64,000 nt of DNA from Plantactinospora sp. BC1 (GTDB lineage: Bacteria; Actinomycetota; Actinomycetes; Mycobacteriales; Micromonosporaceae), in the NCBI RefSeq assembly GCF_003030345.1, contig NZ_CP028158.1, forward strand, positions 2,108,001 through 2,172,000. Direction: 5' to 3'. Below the pieces are notes generated by a model. That model made no database searches. It had not been told where the DNA came from and saw only the letters and a program-made list of their open reading frames with translations. The translations under genes were made by a program, and so were the position numbers. This document shows, piece after piece, positions 15,886 through 25,357 of the stretch (its first letter is position 1; each line of letters starts with the position of its first letter).

Positions 15886-16460
15886 AGTTCTCCCTTTGCT
15901 CGGAACAGGGCCGGTCGGCCGTTACCCCGACCGGCGGCCCGGGCCCGCCGACGGCTCTCCCGGGCCTTCCACTGCGCCTCGGCGTGCCGCAGGTAGAAGG
16001 CGTACAGCCGGTCGGCGGCCGGGTTGCGGTGCCGGATCCGGCGCAGCCAGCCCGGTGCGATCCGCTCGTGCAGCCAACTGAACCCGATCGCGAAGCCGAG
16101 GCTGACGATCGCCTGGTAGGCCAGGAAGCCGGGCAGGTCCGGCGGCAGCGCCGGCCGGCCGACGACCATCAGGCCGACCAGCATCTCGTGGGTCACCCGG
16201 GCGACCGGGAAGCCGATGAACCAGTAGAGCGCCGCCGGGGCGAAGACGCCCGGTGAGGCGATGCCGGTGGCCAGCAGCAGCCCGAAGCCGCCGCCGAGCA
16301 GCACCAGCGGCAGGCCGAGCCCCACGCCGGTGGCCAGGGCCCAGCCGACCGGTTGGCCGGCGAGCAGCGCGAGCCCGGCGGCCGCCACCCCGGCGGTCGC
16401 CCCGATGCCGGCTCCCGGCAGGGCGAGCTCACCGAGGTGGCGTACTTTGTCGCCGGTCAT
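15882..16460 (-). CDS. Predicted membrane protein of unknown function (192 aa)
   Basis: Start ATG 16460 is preferred over an upstream GTG because GAGAGG lies directly before it. Three to four hydrophobic segments: GAGIGATAGVAAAGLALLAG, ALATGVGLGLPLVLLGGGFGLLL, a third around GVFAPAALYWFIGFPVARV, and a C-terminal one at YQAIVSLGFAIGFSWL, followed by a strongly basic tail (KARESRRRARAAGRG). I do not recognise the family. It lies 40 bp after the Nramp-like gene and overlaps terC, so a shared transport or metal-related function is likely. Confidence 0.7.
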   Translation of the reverse strand: MTGDKVRHLGELALPGAGIGATAGVAAAGLALLAGQPVGWALATGVGLGLPLVLLGGGFGLLLATGIASPGVFAPAALYWFIGFPVARVTHEMLVGLMVVGRPALPPDLPGFLAYQAIVSLGFAIGFSWLHERIAPGWLRRIRHRNPAADRLYAFYLRHAEAQWKARESRRRARAAGRGNGRPALFRAKGEL

Positions 16461-16500
16461 GTCCTCTCCCCGTTCTGTCCGGTCACAGCGCTTCGCCGGC

Positions 16501-18054
16501 TCATATGACCACACCGAACCGGATCAGACTGTAGATCAACATCCCGAGATAGAACACCGCGCCGAACCCGATCACGGCGTTCTGCACGATGCCCGGCCGG
16601 ATCGGCTTCGGCAGCATCCGGTTGTTCACCAGCAGCAGGACGACGCAGTACGCGCCCATCGCGAAGGTGGAGAGGAAGGCCAGTACGTCGAGGATCGCCC
16701 CCGGGCCGTCCGCCGGACCGAAGTTCAGGATCAGGATGCCGAAGGTGATGACGCCCCAGAGGAACCCGGCGTACAGCTTCGACATGCTGAACCGCTTCGC
16801 CCCGGGTACGAAGTGGTAGGTCATGTCCGCCTGGCCCCGGGAGAACGAGTCGAAGAGGCCGAGCGTGGCGTTGAGACCGATCAGCGCGATGAACCCGAGG
16901 AAGACCCCGTGCAGCACCGGCGCCCCGGCCGAGGCGAACGCGTCGGCCATCGCGGTCAGCGCCGCCTCCCGCTCACCGTCGCGGATCACGTCCCCGACGC
17001 CCGGGTTCTCCCGGACGGCGGTCTGGGCCAGCACCGTGAACGAGATGGTGACCAGCATCGTGACGCCCCAGAAGAGCAGCAGGGCGTCGAAGGTGACCCA
17101 GCGCCGCCAGCCCTTCCACTTCTTCATCTCCTCCGGGTTGTCGGTGTCGAACATGAAGCCGCGGGAGGGCATCTCCTCCTGGTCACCCGCGTGCCGCAGG
17201 CCGCGGATCTTCGGGATGTGCGCGCCCATGCCGGCACCGGAGTCCCGCAGGTGCAGCGTGTACCACATCTGCTGCATCCCGGACGGGCCGGCGAAGGCGA
17301 TCGCACCGACGATCACCGGGAACCAGGCCGCCGACATCGCCTCGCTGGGCAGGTAGCCGAAGTGGAACATCCCGGCGAGGGTCGAGGTGACGTCGCTCCA
17401 CTGGCCGACGATGGAGGCGACCACCGAGGTGCCGACCACGAGTACGCCGATCAGGATCCCGAGCAGGCTCTCCAGCAGCGGGTAGATCACCTTTGCCAGG
17501 CTGAACACCACGCCGACCAGGATCAGTCCGACACAGGCACTGACCGTCCAGGGTATCCCGGTCACCTCCTCGAAGGCGGCGGCGCCGGTGGAGAGGTGTC
17601 CGGGCCAGATGTAGACCAGGATCGCCACGCTGAAGAAGAACCACATCAGTGGTTTGAAGACCCGGGCGGCCCCGAAGAAGATGCTCTCCCCGGTGGCCAT
17701 CGCGTACCGGGCCATCTCCAGCATCACGAAGGCCTGCAGGGTGACACCGATCAGGAAGAGCCACCGGATCTCCGGTCCGAAGATCAGGACCAGCCGGGGC
17801 CACATGTACGACTCGCCCATCCCCACGCCGAGCGCGACGAGGAAGACGGTCGGGCCGAGCAGGTGGACCGAGGGCGGAGCCTTGGGCAGCTCCCGGATCG
17901 GCATCGGTTCGAGTTTTCCGGCCCGCCACACCCGTTCCTCGGTGGGCGGGGCCGGCGGGACGGCACCGCCGCGCTGCTCGGGCAGCGCCGCGGTACCGGC
18001 CGCCGGGGTGGTACTTGTCGGCTGAGTTGGGTAAGGGCTGTTCGAAGCGTCCAC
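16501..18054 (-). CDS. Nramp-like permease lacking the canonical metal motif
   Basis: A 517-residue permease with about eleven helices after a ~75-residue Pro/Thr-rich tail. GTG 18054 is chosen because AGGAGG lies 6 nt upstream. The overall course (GPTVFLVALGVGMGESYMWPR, EMARYAMATGESIFFGAARV, AFAGPSGMQQMWYTLHLRD) recalls Nramp/SLC11 proteins of the APC superfamily. The DPGN of helix 1 is replaced by a GMGES segment and the MPH-type motif of helix 6 by AGPSGMQ. So true manganese/iron transport is doubtful. It lies between the acyl-CoA ligase and a TerC operon within the oxalate island; oxalate, another anion or an unusual cation are possible substrates. Confidence 0.72.
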   Translation of the reverse strand: MDASNSPYPTQPTSTTPAAGTAALPEQRGGAVPPAPPTEERVWRAGKLEPMPIRELPKAPPSVHLLGPTVFLVALGVGMGESYMWPRLVLIFGPEIRWLFLIGVTLQAFVMLEMARYAMATGESIFFGAARVFKPLMWFFFSVAILVYIWPGHLSTGAAAFEEVTGIPWTVSACVGLILVGVVFSLAKVIYPLLESLLGILIGVLVVGTSVVASIVGQWSDVTSTLAGMFHFGYLPSEAMSAAWFPVIVGAIAFAGPSGMQQMWYTLHLRDSGAGMGAHIPKIRGLRHAGDQEEMPSRGFMFDTDNPEEMKKWKGWRRWVTFDALLLFWGVTMLVTISFTVLAQTAVRENPGVGDVIRDGEREAALTAMADAFASAGAPVLHGVFLGFIALIGLNATLGLFDSFSRGQADMTYHFVPGAKRFSMSKLYAGFLWGVITFGILILNFGPADGPGAILDVLAFLSTFAMGAYCVVLLLVNNRMLPKPIRPGIVQNAVIGFGAVFYLGMLIYSLIRFGVVI

Positions 18055-18206
18055 GCTGGACCTCCTGGGGACTGTGACGTCGTGCGGAGCCGGAGGACGG
18101 GCCGGTTCCGACGCTTGTGTCCGTTGACCCTTGGCCGCGGAGCGGGTCGCCGTGTCGCTTAGTGGCCCCTCCAACTGCCCGGTCGGGTGGAACTGTCGTG
18201 CATCGC

Positions 18207-20372
18207 TCAGCGGCCGTCCGGTTGGCCGCCCAGCAGACCGGCGGAACGTGCCCACCGGTACTTGGCGCCGAGCACCGCGACCGGCTTCTCCGTGGTGTAC
18301 GGATAGGCGACGATCCCGTGCCGGTACAGGTGCTCGCTGGCCTCCTCGACCTCGACGTCCCCGGCGAGGGAGGCGACCACCGGCTTGTGGATGCCCTTGG
18401 CCCGGAACTCCTCGACCACGTCGACGACCAGCTCGGCGAAGACCATCGGCGGGGTGACGATGGTGTGCCAGTAGCCGAGGATCAGCGAGTGGATGCGGGG
18501 GTCGGACAGGCCGAGGGCGATGGTGTTGCGGTAGGTGGACGGCGGCTCGCCGCCGGTGATGTCCACCGGGTTGCCGGCCGCGCCGAACGGCGGGATGAAC
18601 GCGCGGAACGCCTCGTCCAGGTCCGGCGGGATCTCCATCAGGGTGAGCTTGTTGTCCACGCAGGCGTCCGAGAGCAACACTCCGGAACCGCCGGCGCCGG
18701 TGATGATGACGACGTTCTCGCCCTGCGGGGTGGGCAGCAGCGGGATGCCCCGGGCGTACTCCAGCAGGTCGTTCAGGCCGGGGGCCCGGATGACGCCGTT
18801 GGAGCGCAGGATGTCGTCGTAGACCTTGTCGTTGCCGGCCAGCGCGCCGGTGTGCGAGCTGGCCGCCCTGGCACCCTGGTCGGTGCGGCCCGCCTTGAGC
18901 ACCACCACCGGCTTGGTCTTCGAGACCCGGCGGGCGGTGTCGGCGAACGACCGGCCGTCCTTGAGGTCCTCCAGGTGCATGGCGATGAGCTGGGTGTTCG
19001 GGTCGCTCTCGAAGAAGGTCAGCAGGTCGTCCTCGTCGATGTCGGCCTTGTTGCCGACCCCGACGATCGCGGAGACGCCCATCTTGGCGGCCCGGCTGAA
19101 GCCGAGGATCGCCATCCCGATGCCGCCGCTCTGCGAGGAGAGCGCCACCCCGCCCTTGACGTCGTACGGGGTGCAGAACGTCGCCGAGAGGTTCTCCGGG
19201 GTGTAGTAGTAGCCGTAGATGTTCGGCCCGAGGATGCGTACCCCGTGTTCGCGGGCGACCCGGACGACCTCGGCCTGCAACTCGTGGTTGCCGGTCTCGC
19301 CGAAGCCGGACGGGATCAGGATCGCCCCGGCGACGCCCTTGGCGCCGACCTCGGCCAGCGCCTGCGGCACGAACTTGGCCGGGATGGCGAAGACCGCCAC
19401 GTCGACCGGGCCGGGCACGTCGGCGATGCTCCTGAACGCCTTACGGTCCAGGATCTCGCTGGCCTTCGGGTTGATCGGGTAGATCTCGCCCTGGTAGCCG
19501 CCGTTGACCAGGTTCTTCATCACCGAGTTGCCGATCTTGCCGGCCTCGGCGGAGGCGCCGATCACCGCGACCGAGGCGGGCCGCATGATCCGGTTCATGC
19601 TGGCCAGGATCTCCTCGTCGGTGAAGCGCTCCGGCTGCACGGCGGCGGCCGGGTCGACCAGGATCCGCACGTCGACCGCGGTCGCGCCGGCGGCGGTGGC
19701 CAGCACCGGGTTGAGGTCCACCTCGGCCAGCTCGGGGAAGTCGGTGACCAGGTTCGACAGCCGGACGACCAGGTCGGCCAGCACCTCCCGGTTGGCCGGC
19801 TCGGCGCCGCGTACGCCGCGCAGGATCTCGGCGGCGGCGATCCCGTCGATCATCGACAGGGCGGTCTCGGTGTCGGTCGGGGCGAGCCGGAACTGGACGT
19901 CCTTGAGCACCTCGACGAGTACGCCGCCGAGCCCGAACGCGACCACCTTGCCGAAGGTCGGGTCGGTGACCGTACCGACGATGACCTCGTGGCCGGAGTC
20001 GAGCTGCTGCTGCACCTGCACCCCGACGATCTTGGCATCCGCCCTGTACGCCCGCGCGTTGCCGAGAATCGTGTCGTACCCGGAAGCCACCTCCTCGGCG
20101 GTGCGCAGGCCGACGAGCACGCCGCCGGCCTCGGTCTTGTGCAGGATGTCCGGCGAGACGATCTTGAGTACCACCGGCAGGCCGATCCGCTCGGCCAGCG
20201 CCACCGCCTCCTCGGCGCTGCCGGCCAGACCCTCACCCGGGGTGGCGATCCCGTACGCCTCGACCACCAGCCGCCCCTCGGGGGCGGTCAGCGAACTGCG
20301 GCCCTCCGCGGCGGCCTGGTCCAGCACCCGCCGCACTGCCTCGCGGTCGTAGCTGCTGTCGTTGGTTGGCAT
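18207..20372 (-). CDS. ADP-forming acyl-CoA synthetase (acetate-CoA ligase family)
   Basis: A 721-residue single-chain NDP-forming acyl-CoA ligase. Domain order is ATP-grasp first (about 1-230, with VVLKIVSPDILHKTEAGGV and AEVDLNPV), then a CoA-binding Rossmann domain (about 245-350, SVAVIGASAEAGKIGNSV) and the succinyl-CoA-ligase-like domain with phospho-His507 in SSHTGALAG. It forms an acyl-CoA from a carboxylate, ATP and CoA, or runs in reverse. Located 122 bp after frc on the same strand, it could prime the pathway by making oxalyl-CoA, formyl-CoA or another CoA donor, or recover energy from one. The substrate cannot be fixed from sequence. Confidence 0.87.
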   Translation of the reverse strand: MPTNDSSYDREAVRRVLDQAAAEGRSSLTAPEGRLVVEAYGIATPGEGLAGSAEEAVALAERIGLPVVLKIVSPDILHKTEAGGVLVGLRTAEEVASGYDTILGNARAYRADAKIVGVQVQQQLDSGHEVIVGTVTDPTFGKVVAFGLGGVLVEVLKDVQFRLAPTDTETALSMIDGIAAAEILRGVRGAEPANREVLADLVVRLSNLVTDFPELAEVDLNPVLATAAGATAVDVRILVDPAAAVQPERFTDEEILASMNRIMRPASVAVIGASAEAGKIGNSVMKNLVNGGYQGEIYPINPKASEILDRKAFRSIADVPGPVDVAVFAIPAKFVPQALAEVGAKGVAGAILIPSGFGETGNHELQAEVVRVAREHGVRILGPNIYGYYYTPENLSATFCTPYDVKGGVALSSQSGGIGMAILGFSRAAKMGVSAIVGVGNKADIDEDDLLTFFESDPNTQLIAMHLEDLKDGRSFADTARRVSKTKPVVVLKAGRTDQGARAASSHTGALAGNDKVYDDILRSNGVIRAPGLNDLLEYARGIPLLPTPQGENVVIITGAGGSGVLLSDACVDNKLTLMEIPPDLDEAFRAFIPPFGAAGNPVDITGGEPPSTYRNTIALGLSDPRIHSLILGYWHTIVTPPMVFAELVVDVVEEFRAKGIHKPVVASLAGDVEVEEASEHLYRHGIVAYPYTTEKPVAVLGAKYRWARSAGLLGGQPDGR

Positions 20373-20494
20373 TACGTCGTCTCCTTCAAACGCCGGTGCC
20401 GGCGGGCCGGCGGGCCGGGAACGTGCGGGTTCTGGTCGGACGGAGCGGTGGGGCGGTGCGGTGCCGGGCGCCGCCGTGACGGCGCCCGGCCGCT

Positions 20495-21724
20495 TCAGAC
20501 GGCGCCGGCGGCGCGCAGCTCGCCGACCTGCTCCTCGGAGTAGCCCAGCTCGCCGAGGACCTGGAGGGTGTGCTCGCCGAGCAGCGGCGAGCGCTCCACC
20601 TCGACCTGCGAGTCGGAGAGCTTGATCGGGTTGCCGACGGTCTTGTACGCGCCCCGGGCGGGATGGTCGACCTCGACCACCGAGCCGAGCTGGGCGAGGG
20701 TCTCGTCCTCGATCAGCTCCCTCGTCGACAGGATCGGCCCGCACGGGATGTTGTACGCGTTGAGCTTCTCCATGACCTCCCGCTTGGTGTGCCGCTCGGT
20801 CCACTCCTCGATCAGCGCGAACGCCTTGTCGAGTTTGTTCAGCCGCACCTGCGGGGTGTTCCAGGCGGGGTCGTCGGCCAGCTCGGGCTTGCCGATCAGC
20901 TCGCAGAGCGGCTTCCAGCCCACCGGCTGGATGATCACGTAGATGTAGTCGTTCGGCCCGCCGGGGGCGCAGCGCACCGCCCAGCCGGGCTGGCCGCCGC
21001 CGGAGGCGTTGCCGGAGCGCGGCACCTCGTCGCCGAAGGTCTCGTTCGGGTACTCCCCCAGCGGGCCGTGCGCCAGCCGCTGCTGGTCGCGCAGCTTGAC
21101 CCGGCAGAGGTTGAGCACCGCGTCCTGCATGGCGACCTGGACCCGCTGGCCCCGCCCGGTGCGGGTGCGCTGGTAGAGCGCGGCGAGGATGCCGGCGACC
21201 AGGTGGATGCCGGTGCCGGAGTCGCCGATCTGCGCTCCGGTGGCGGTCGGCGGTCCGTCCTCGAAGCCGGTGGTGCTCATCGCCCCGCCCATCGCCTGGG
21301 CGATCACCTCGTACGCCTTGAAGTTGGCGTAGCGGCCCGGCCCGAAGCCCTTGATCGAGGCGTAGACCAGGCCGGGGTTGATCTCCTGTAGCCGCTCCCA
21401 GGGGAAGCCGAACCGCTCCACCACGCCGGGGCCGAAGTTCTCCACCAGGATGTCCACTCCGGAGACCAGCCGGGTGAAGACCTCCTTGCCCTGCTCGTGC
21501 TTCATGTTCAGCGTGATGCTGCGCTTGTTGCTGTTGAGCATGGTGAAGTAGAGGCTGTCGACGTCCGGGATGTCGCGTAGCTGGGTACGGGTGATGTCAC
21601 CCTGGCCCGGTGCCTCCAACTTGATCACGTCCGCGCCCAGCCACGCCAGGATCTGCGTGGACGAGGGGCCGGACTGTACGTGCGTCATGTCGAGGACCCG
21701 TACGCCCTCCAGCGCCTTACCCAT
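20495..21724 (-). CDS. frc: Formyl-CoA:oxalate CoA-transferase
   Basis: A 409-residue class III CoA-transferase. Start ATG 21724 has GGAGG 5 nt upstream. The N-terminus [35 protein letters not shown] is characteristic. Asp168 ([10 protein letters not shown]) corresponds to the nucleophilic Asp169 of the Oxalobacter enzyme, and the glycine loop with Gln (SGGGQPG, G242-Q245) is present. [20 protein letters not shown] also matches that enzyme. It moves CoA from formyl-CoA (or succinyl-CoA or acetyl-CoA in relatives) to oxalate. Its promoter region carries operator copy 5 in a block duplicated from oxc. Likely first gene of a run frc, acyl-CoA ligase, Nramp-like, membrane protein, terC. Confidence 0.95.
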   Translation of the reverse strand: MGKALEGVRVLDMTHVQSGPSSTQILAWLGADVIKLEAPGQGDITRTQLRDIPDVDSLYFTMLNSNKRSITLNMKHEQGKEVFTRLVSGVDILVENFGPGVVERFGFPWERLQEINPGLVYASIKGFGPGRYANFKAYEVIAQAMGGAMSTTGFEDGPPTATGAQIGDSGTGIHLVAGILAALYQRTRTGRGQRVQVAMQDAVLNLCRVKLRDQQRLAHGPLGEYPNETFGDEVPRSGNASGGGQPGWAVRCAPGGPNDYIYVIIQPVGWKPLCELIGKPELADDPAWNTPQVRLNKLDKAFALIEEWTERHTKREVMEKLNAYNIPCGPILSTRELIEDETLAQLGSVVEVDHPARGAYKTVGNPIKLSDSQVEVERSPLLGEHTLQVLGELGYSEEQVGELRAAGAV

Positions 21725-21845
21725 TCCAACCTCCTGTGCGCGCCCCGCCCCGGCACTGCCGGCCGTGGAGCTGATGCCTCGGTTGCCCTGCCCTGCCGTC
21801 GCGGTTGCCGTGGACCGGTGCCCCGGTCCACCCCTTCCTCGGGAT

Positions 21846-21921
21846 TGCATACCGTATGGGGTAGGCAATATCGTGGCGCATGTAACAGCGGGGTGTCTAG
21901 GGGGTAGCGGGACGTTTTCCG
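21846..21921 (-). repeat. Duplicated promoter block, frc copy
   Basis: Second copy of the block at 14075-14152 (see there). It also starts with TGCATACCGTATGGGG and ends with GACGTTTTCCG. It is in the same orientation relative to frc as the first copy is to oxc. Confidence 0.9.
21848..21858 (-). promoter_or_regulatory. Oxalate-island operator, copy 5 (upstream of frc)
   Basis: CATACCGTATG, identical to copy 4, 124 bp upstream of the frc ATG. The space up to sucC (402 bp in all between the two genes) contains no gene; the sucC promoter must also lie there. Confidence 0.8.
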
Positions 21922-22126
21922 CCGAAGTCAGCGAGGCCCAGGCGGTACGACCCCCGTTCGTCAGCGCGGGCCAGAGCCCGGATCCGCTCCCCGGCACCCC
22001 ACCCCGGTCCGATCTCTGCACACCCGGTCCGGTCTCCACTCCCCCGTCTCTCCGCCGCCCGTCCGGGAACCACCCCGGCGGGCCGTCGGAGGCAACCCAC
22101 CGAAGGTCGAGAAGAAGGGAGGCCCG

Positions 22127-23305
22127 GTGGACCTGTTGGAGCACCAGGCACAGGAACTCTTCGCCAAGCACGGCGTACCGGTCAGCCGCAACCGGGTGGC
22201 CAGCACCCCCGACGAGGCACACGCCGCCGCCACCGAGATCGGTGGCCGGGTCGTGGTCAAGGCACAGGTCAAGACCGGCGGCCGGGGCAAGGCCGGCGGG
22301 GTCAAACTGGCCGACGGGCCGGACGCGGCCCGGGAGGTCGCCGACCGGATCCTCGGCATGGACATCAGGGGCCACACCGTGCACCGGGTGCTGGTCACCG
22401 AGGCCAGCGACATCGCCGACGAGTATTACGTGTCCTTCCTGCTCGACCGGTCCAACCGGTCGTTCCTGGCCCTCGCCTCCGCGCAGGGCGGCGTCGAGAT
22501 CGAGCAGGTGGCGGCGGAGAACCCGGCGGCGCTCGCCCGGGCCCGGGTGGACCCGGCCGACGGCTTCGACCTGGCAAGCGCACGCCGGCTGGCCGCCGAC
22601 GCCGGCCTGCCCGACGAGGTACGCGAGGACGTGGCCCGGGTACTCGTCCGGCTCTGGCACGTGTTCCGCTCCGAGGACGCCACCCTGGTCGAGATCAACC
22701 CGCTGGCCCGGCTCGCCGACGGCAGCGTACGGGCCCTGGACGGCAAGGTGACGCTGGACGACAACGCCCGGTTCCGCCAACCCGGGCACCCGCAGTACGT
22801 CGACATCAGCGCCACCGACCCGCTGGAGGTCAGGGCCGCCGAGAAACACCTCAACTACGTCAAGCTGGACGGCTCCGTCGGAGTGATCGGAAACGGCGCC
22901 GGTCTGGTGATGAGCACCCTCGACGTGGTCGCCTACGCCGGTGAGCAGTACGGCGGGATCCGGCCGGCCAACTTCCTCGACATCGGCGGCGGCGCCTCGG
23001 CCGAGGTGATGGCGAACGGCCTGGAGATCATCCTCAGCGATCCCGACGTACGCAGCGTCTTCGTCAACGTCTTCGGCGGGATCACCGCCTGCGACGCGGT
23101 CGCCGACGGCATCGTCGCGGCGTTCGGGCTGCTCACCGGCAGAGGCGAGACGATCAGCAAGCCGCTGGTCGTCCGGCTCGACGGCAACAACGCCGCACAG
23201 GGGCGGCAGATCCTCACCGAGGCGGCGCTATCGGGCGTACGGCTGGTGGACACGATGGACGGTGCGGCGCGGCTCGCCGCCGAACTCGCCGGCAAGGGGG
23301 CGTGA
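22127..23305 (+). CDS. sucC: Succinate-CoA ligase beta subunit (SucC)
   Basis: A 392-residue ATP-grasp subunit. GTG 22127 has AAGGGAGG 4-5 nt upstream. Motifs: [64 protein letters not shown] and [19 protein letters not shown]...FLDIGGGA. It looks like an ordinary actinobacterial SucC, so succinate remains the best substrate; malate or another dicarboxylate is possible for a paralogue. The island position suggests it supplies succinyl-CoA, which some oxalate CoA-transferases accept, or the conversion is simply the citric-acid-cycle step. Overlaps sucD by a GTGA. Confidence 0.92.
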   Translation: MDLLEHQAQELFAKHGVPVSRNRVASTPDEAHAAATEIGGRVVVKAQVKTGGRGKAGGVKLADGPDAAREVADRILGMDIRGHTVHRVLVTEASDIADEYYVSFLLDRSNRSFLALASAQGGVEIEQVAAENPAALARARVDPADGFDLASARRLAADAGLPDEVREDVARVLVRLWHVFRSEDATLVEINPLARLADGSVRALDGKVTLDDNARFRQPGHPQYVDISATDPLEVRAAEKHLNYVKLDGSVGVIGNGAGLVMSTLDVVAYAGEQYGGIRPANFLDIGGGASAEVMANGLEIILSDPDVRSVFVNVFGGITACDAVADGIVAAFGLLTGRGETISKPLVVRLDGNNAAQGRQILTEAALSGVRLVDTMDGAARLAAELAGKGA

Positions 23306-24186
23306 CGACGATGGCAATCTTCCTCACCGAGAAGAGCCGGGTGCTGGTCCAGGGCATCACCGGCACCGAGGGCACCAGGCACACCCGCCGGATGGTCGCC
23401 GCCGGCACCAACATCGTCGCCGGGGTCACCCCGGGCAAGGGCGGCCGGGACGTCGACGGCATCCCGGTCTTCGACAACTGCGCCGAGGCGGTCCGGGCGA
23501 CCGGGGCCGACGTGACGGTGGTCTTCGTACCGCCCCGGTTCGCCAAGGCGGCCGTGCTGGAGGCGGTCGACGCCCGCCTCGGCCTGGCCGTGGTGCTCAC
23601 CGAGGGGATCCCGGTGCACGACACCGCCGAGTTCTGGGCGTACGCCCGGAGCACCGGCAACCAGACCCGGATCATCGGACCGAACTGCCCGGGGCTGATC
23701 AGTCCCGGACAGTCCAACGCCGGCATCATCCCGGCCGACATCACCAAGCGGGGCCGGATCGGCCTGGTCAGCAAGAGCGGCACCCTGACCTACCAGATGA
23801 TGTACGAGCTGCGCGACTTCGGCTTCTCCACCTGCGTCGGCATCGGCGGCGACCCGATCGTCGGCACCACGCACATCGACTGCCTCCAGGCGTTCGAGGA
23901 CGATCCGGAGACCGAGGCGATCGTGATGATCGGCGAGATCGGCGGGGACGCGGAGGAGCGTGCGGCGGCGTACATCGCCGAGCACGTCAGCAAGCCGGTG
24001 GTCGGCTACGTCGCCGGGTTCACCGCGCCGGAGGGGAAGACGATGGGGCATGCCGGGGCGATCGTCTCCGGGTCGTCCGGTACGGCACTGGCCAAGCAGG
24101 AGGCGCTGGAGGCGGTCGGGGTCCGGGTCGGCCGGACCCCGTCCGAGACCGCCGCGCTGATGCGCGAGACGTTGCTGGCGCGCTGA
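23302..24186 (+). CDS. sucD: Succinate-CoA ligase alpha subunit (SucD)
   Basis: A 294-residue CoA-binding subunit; GTG 23302 overlaps the sucC stop, with ATG 23311 as an alternative. CoA-binding [18 protein letters not shown], the [12 protein letters not shown] loop, [15 protein letters not shown] and the phospho-histidine His250 in [10 protein letters not shown] are all present. It pairs with the upstream beta subunit. Two strong hairpins follow, so sucCD form a two-gene transcript. Whether this is the cell's housekeeping enzyme or an island paralogue needs the rest of the genome. Confidence 0.92.
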   Translation: MTTMAIFLTEKSRVLVQGITGTEGTRHTRRMVAAGTNIVAGVTPGKGGRDVDGIPVFDNCAEAVRATGADVTVVFVPPRFAKAAVLEAVDARLGLAVVLTEGIPVHDTAEFWAYARSTGNQTRIIGPNCPGLISPGQSNAGIIPADITKRGRIGLVSKSGTLTYQMMYELRDFGFSTCVGIGGDPIVGTTHIDCLQAFEDDPETEAIVMIGEIGGDAEERAAAYIAEHVSKPVVGYVAGFTAPEGKTMGHAGAIVSGSSGTALAKQEALEAVGVRVGRTPSETAALMRETLLAR

Positions 24187-24292
24187 TCCGCGAGGCGTTG
24201 CCGAGGCGCTGACCGTCGGCGGGGACGCCGGGTGCCGGATCGGGCGGACGCGACCGGCACCCGGCGACCGCCGTACCCGAGAGGTCGGCGCC

Positions 24293-24326
24293 GGTCCGGG
24301 CGGAGGCCGACACCTCCGCCCGGACC
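24293..24326 (+). terminator. First terminator after sucCD
   Basis: Perfect 14-bp stem: GGTCCGGGCGGAGG at 24293-24306 with CCTCCGCCCGGACC at 24313-24326, 6-nt loop. It lies between convergent sucD and fdhD. Confidence 0.82.
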
Positions 24327-24354
24327 CCTCGCCGCACCGGGCACACGACGAAGC

Positions 24355-24388
24355 CGCCGCGGCCGGGGTACGGCCGCGGCGAACTTTT
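24355..24388 (+). terminator. Second terminator between sucD and fdhD
   Basis: CGCCGCGGCCG at 24355-24365 pairs with CGGCCGCGGCG at 24371-24381 (loop GGGTA) and is followed by AACTTTT, giving a classical intrinsic terminator on the plus strand. Confidence 0.82.
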
Positions 24389-24395
24389 CGGAGGG

Positions 24396-25256
24396 TCAGG
24401 CAGACAGGATGCTCGGGGCCCGCCGGGTCAGCCGGTGCGCCCCGGCGTAGACGTTCATCGAACTGCCGCGCAGGAAGCCGACCAGGGTGAGCCCGGCGTC
24501 GGCGGCCAGGTCGGCGGCGAGCGAGGAGGGCGCGGAGACCGCCGTCAGGGCCGGGATGCCGGCCATCACCGCCTTCTGCACCAGTTCGAACGAGGCCCGC
24601 CCGCTGACCATCAGCACCGTGCCGCGCAGCGGCACCCGGCCGTTGCGCAGCGCCCAGCCGACCACCTTGTCCACCGCGTTGTGCCGGCCGACGTCCTCGC
24701 GCAGGCAGTGCAGCCGACCGTCGGCGGAGAAGAGCGCCGCCGCGTGCAGCCCACCGGTCCGGTCGAAGACCCGCTGCGCGGCACGCAGGGTGTCCGGCAG
24801 CGCGCTGACCACGTCGGGGTCGAGCCGGAGCGGGTCGTCCGCCACCGACCAGGTTGCGATGGTACGCACCGCGTCCAGGCTGGCCTTGCCGCAGAGCCCG
24901 CAGGAGGAGGTGGTGTAGAAGTTGCGCTCCAGCGACGGGTCCGGCGGTGCCACCCCGGCCGCCAGCACCACGTCGACCACGTTGTAGGTGTTCACCCCGT
25001 CGGCGGTGGCGCCCGCGCAGTAGCGGATCCCGGCGATCTCACCGGTGGCGCGTACCACGCCCTCGCTGACCAGGAAGCCGGCCGCCAGGTCGAAGTCGTC
25101 GCCCGGGGTCCGCATGGTCACCACCAGGGAACGCCCGTTCACCCGGATCTCCAGTGGCTCCTCGGCCGCCAGCGTGTCCATCGGCTCGCTGACCTCGCCG
25201 TCGACGATCCGGACCACCCGGCGTCGACTCGTCACCCGTCCCATTCCGCCCACCAC
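24396..25256 (-). CDS. fdhD: Formate dehydrogenase accessory sulfurtransferase FdhD
   Basis: A 286-residue FdhD. The catalytic C-x2-C is Cys119/Cys122 in SSCGLCGKAS; EEPLEIRVNG, MRTPGDDFDLAAGFL, CLREDVGRHNAVDKVVG and VSGRASFELVQKAVMAG are typical. FdhD passes sulfur to the bis-MGD cofactor of formate dehydrogenases, so it serves FdsA encoded 10 kb away. Starts at GTG 25256, GTG 25253 or ATG 25244 are possible; GAGGAA lies before the GTGs. It follows the MFS gene on the same strand with 101 bp between them. Confidence 0.94.
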   Translation of the reverse strand: MVGGMGRVTSRRRVVRIVDGEVSEPMDTLAAEEPLEIRVNGRSLVVTMRTPGDDFDLAAGFLVSEGVVRATGEIAGIRYCAGATADGVNTYNVVDVVLAAGVAPPDPSLERNFYTTSSCGLCGKASLDAVRTIATWSVADDPLRLDPDVVSALPDTLRAAQRVFDRTGGLHAAALFSADGRLHCLREDVGRHNAVDKVVGWALRNGRVPLRGTVLMVSGRASFELVQKAVMAGIPALTAVSAPSSLAADLAADAGLTLVGFLRGSSMNVYAGAHRLTRRAPSILSA

Positions 25257-25357
25257 CCGTTCCTCGCGCTGTCCCGTGCCTCCGGCCGGCCCCGCTGCAC
25301 GCGGGGTCCACCGGCTGACCTCTGGCCCGCCCCGGAGCCGGTCGACCTCCGTCCGCC

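Noticed and set aside
22127-24186. Malate-CoA ligase (MtkAB) instead of SucCD
   Set aside because: Motifs follow ordinary actinobacterial SucCD closely and no malyl-CoA lyase is present in the window.
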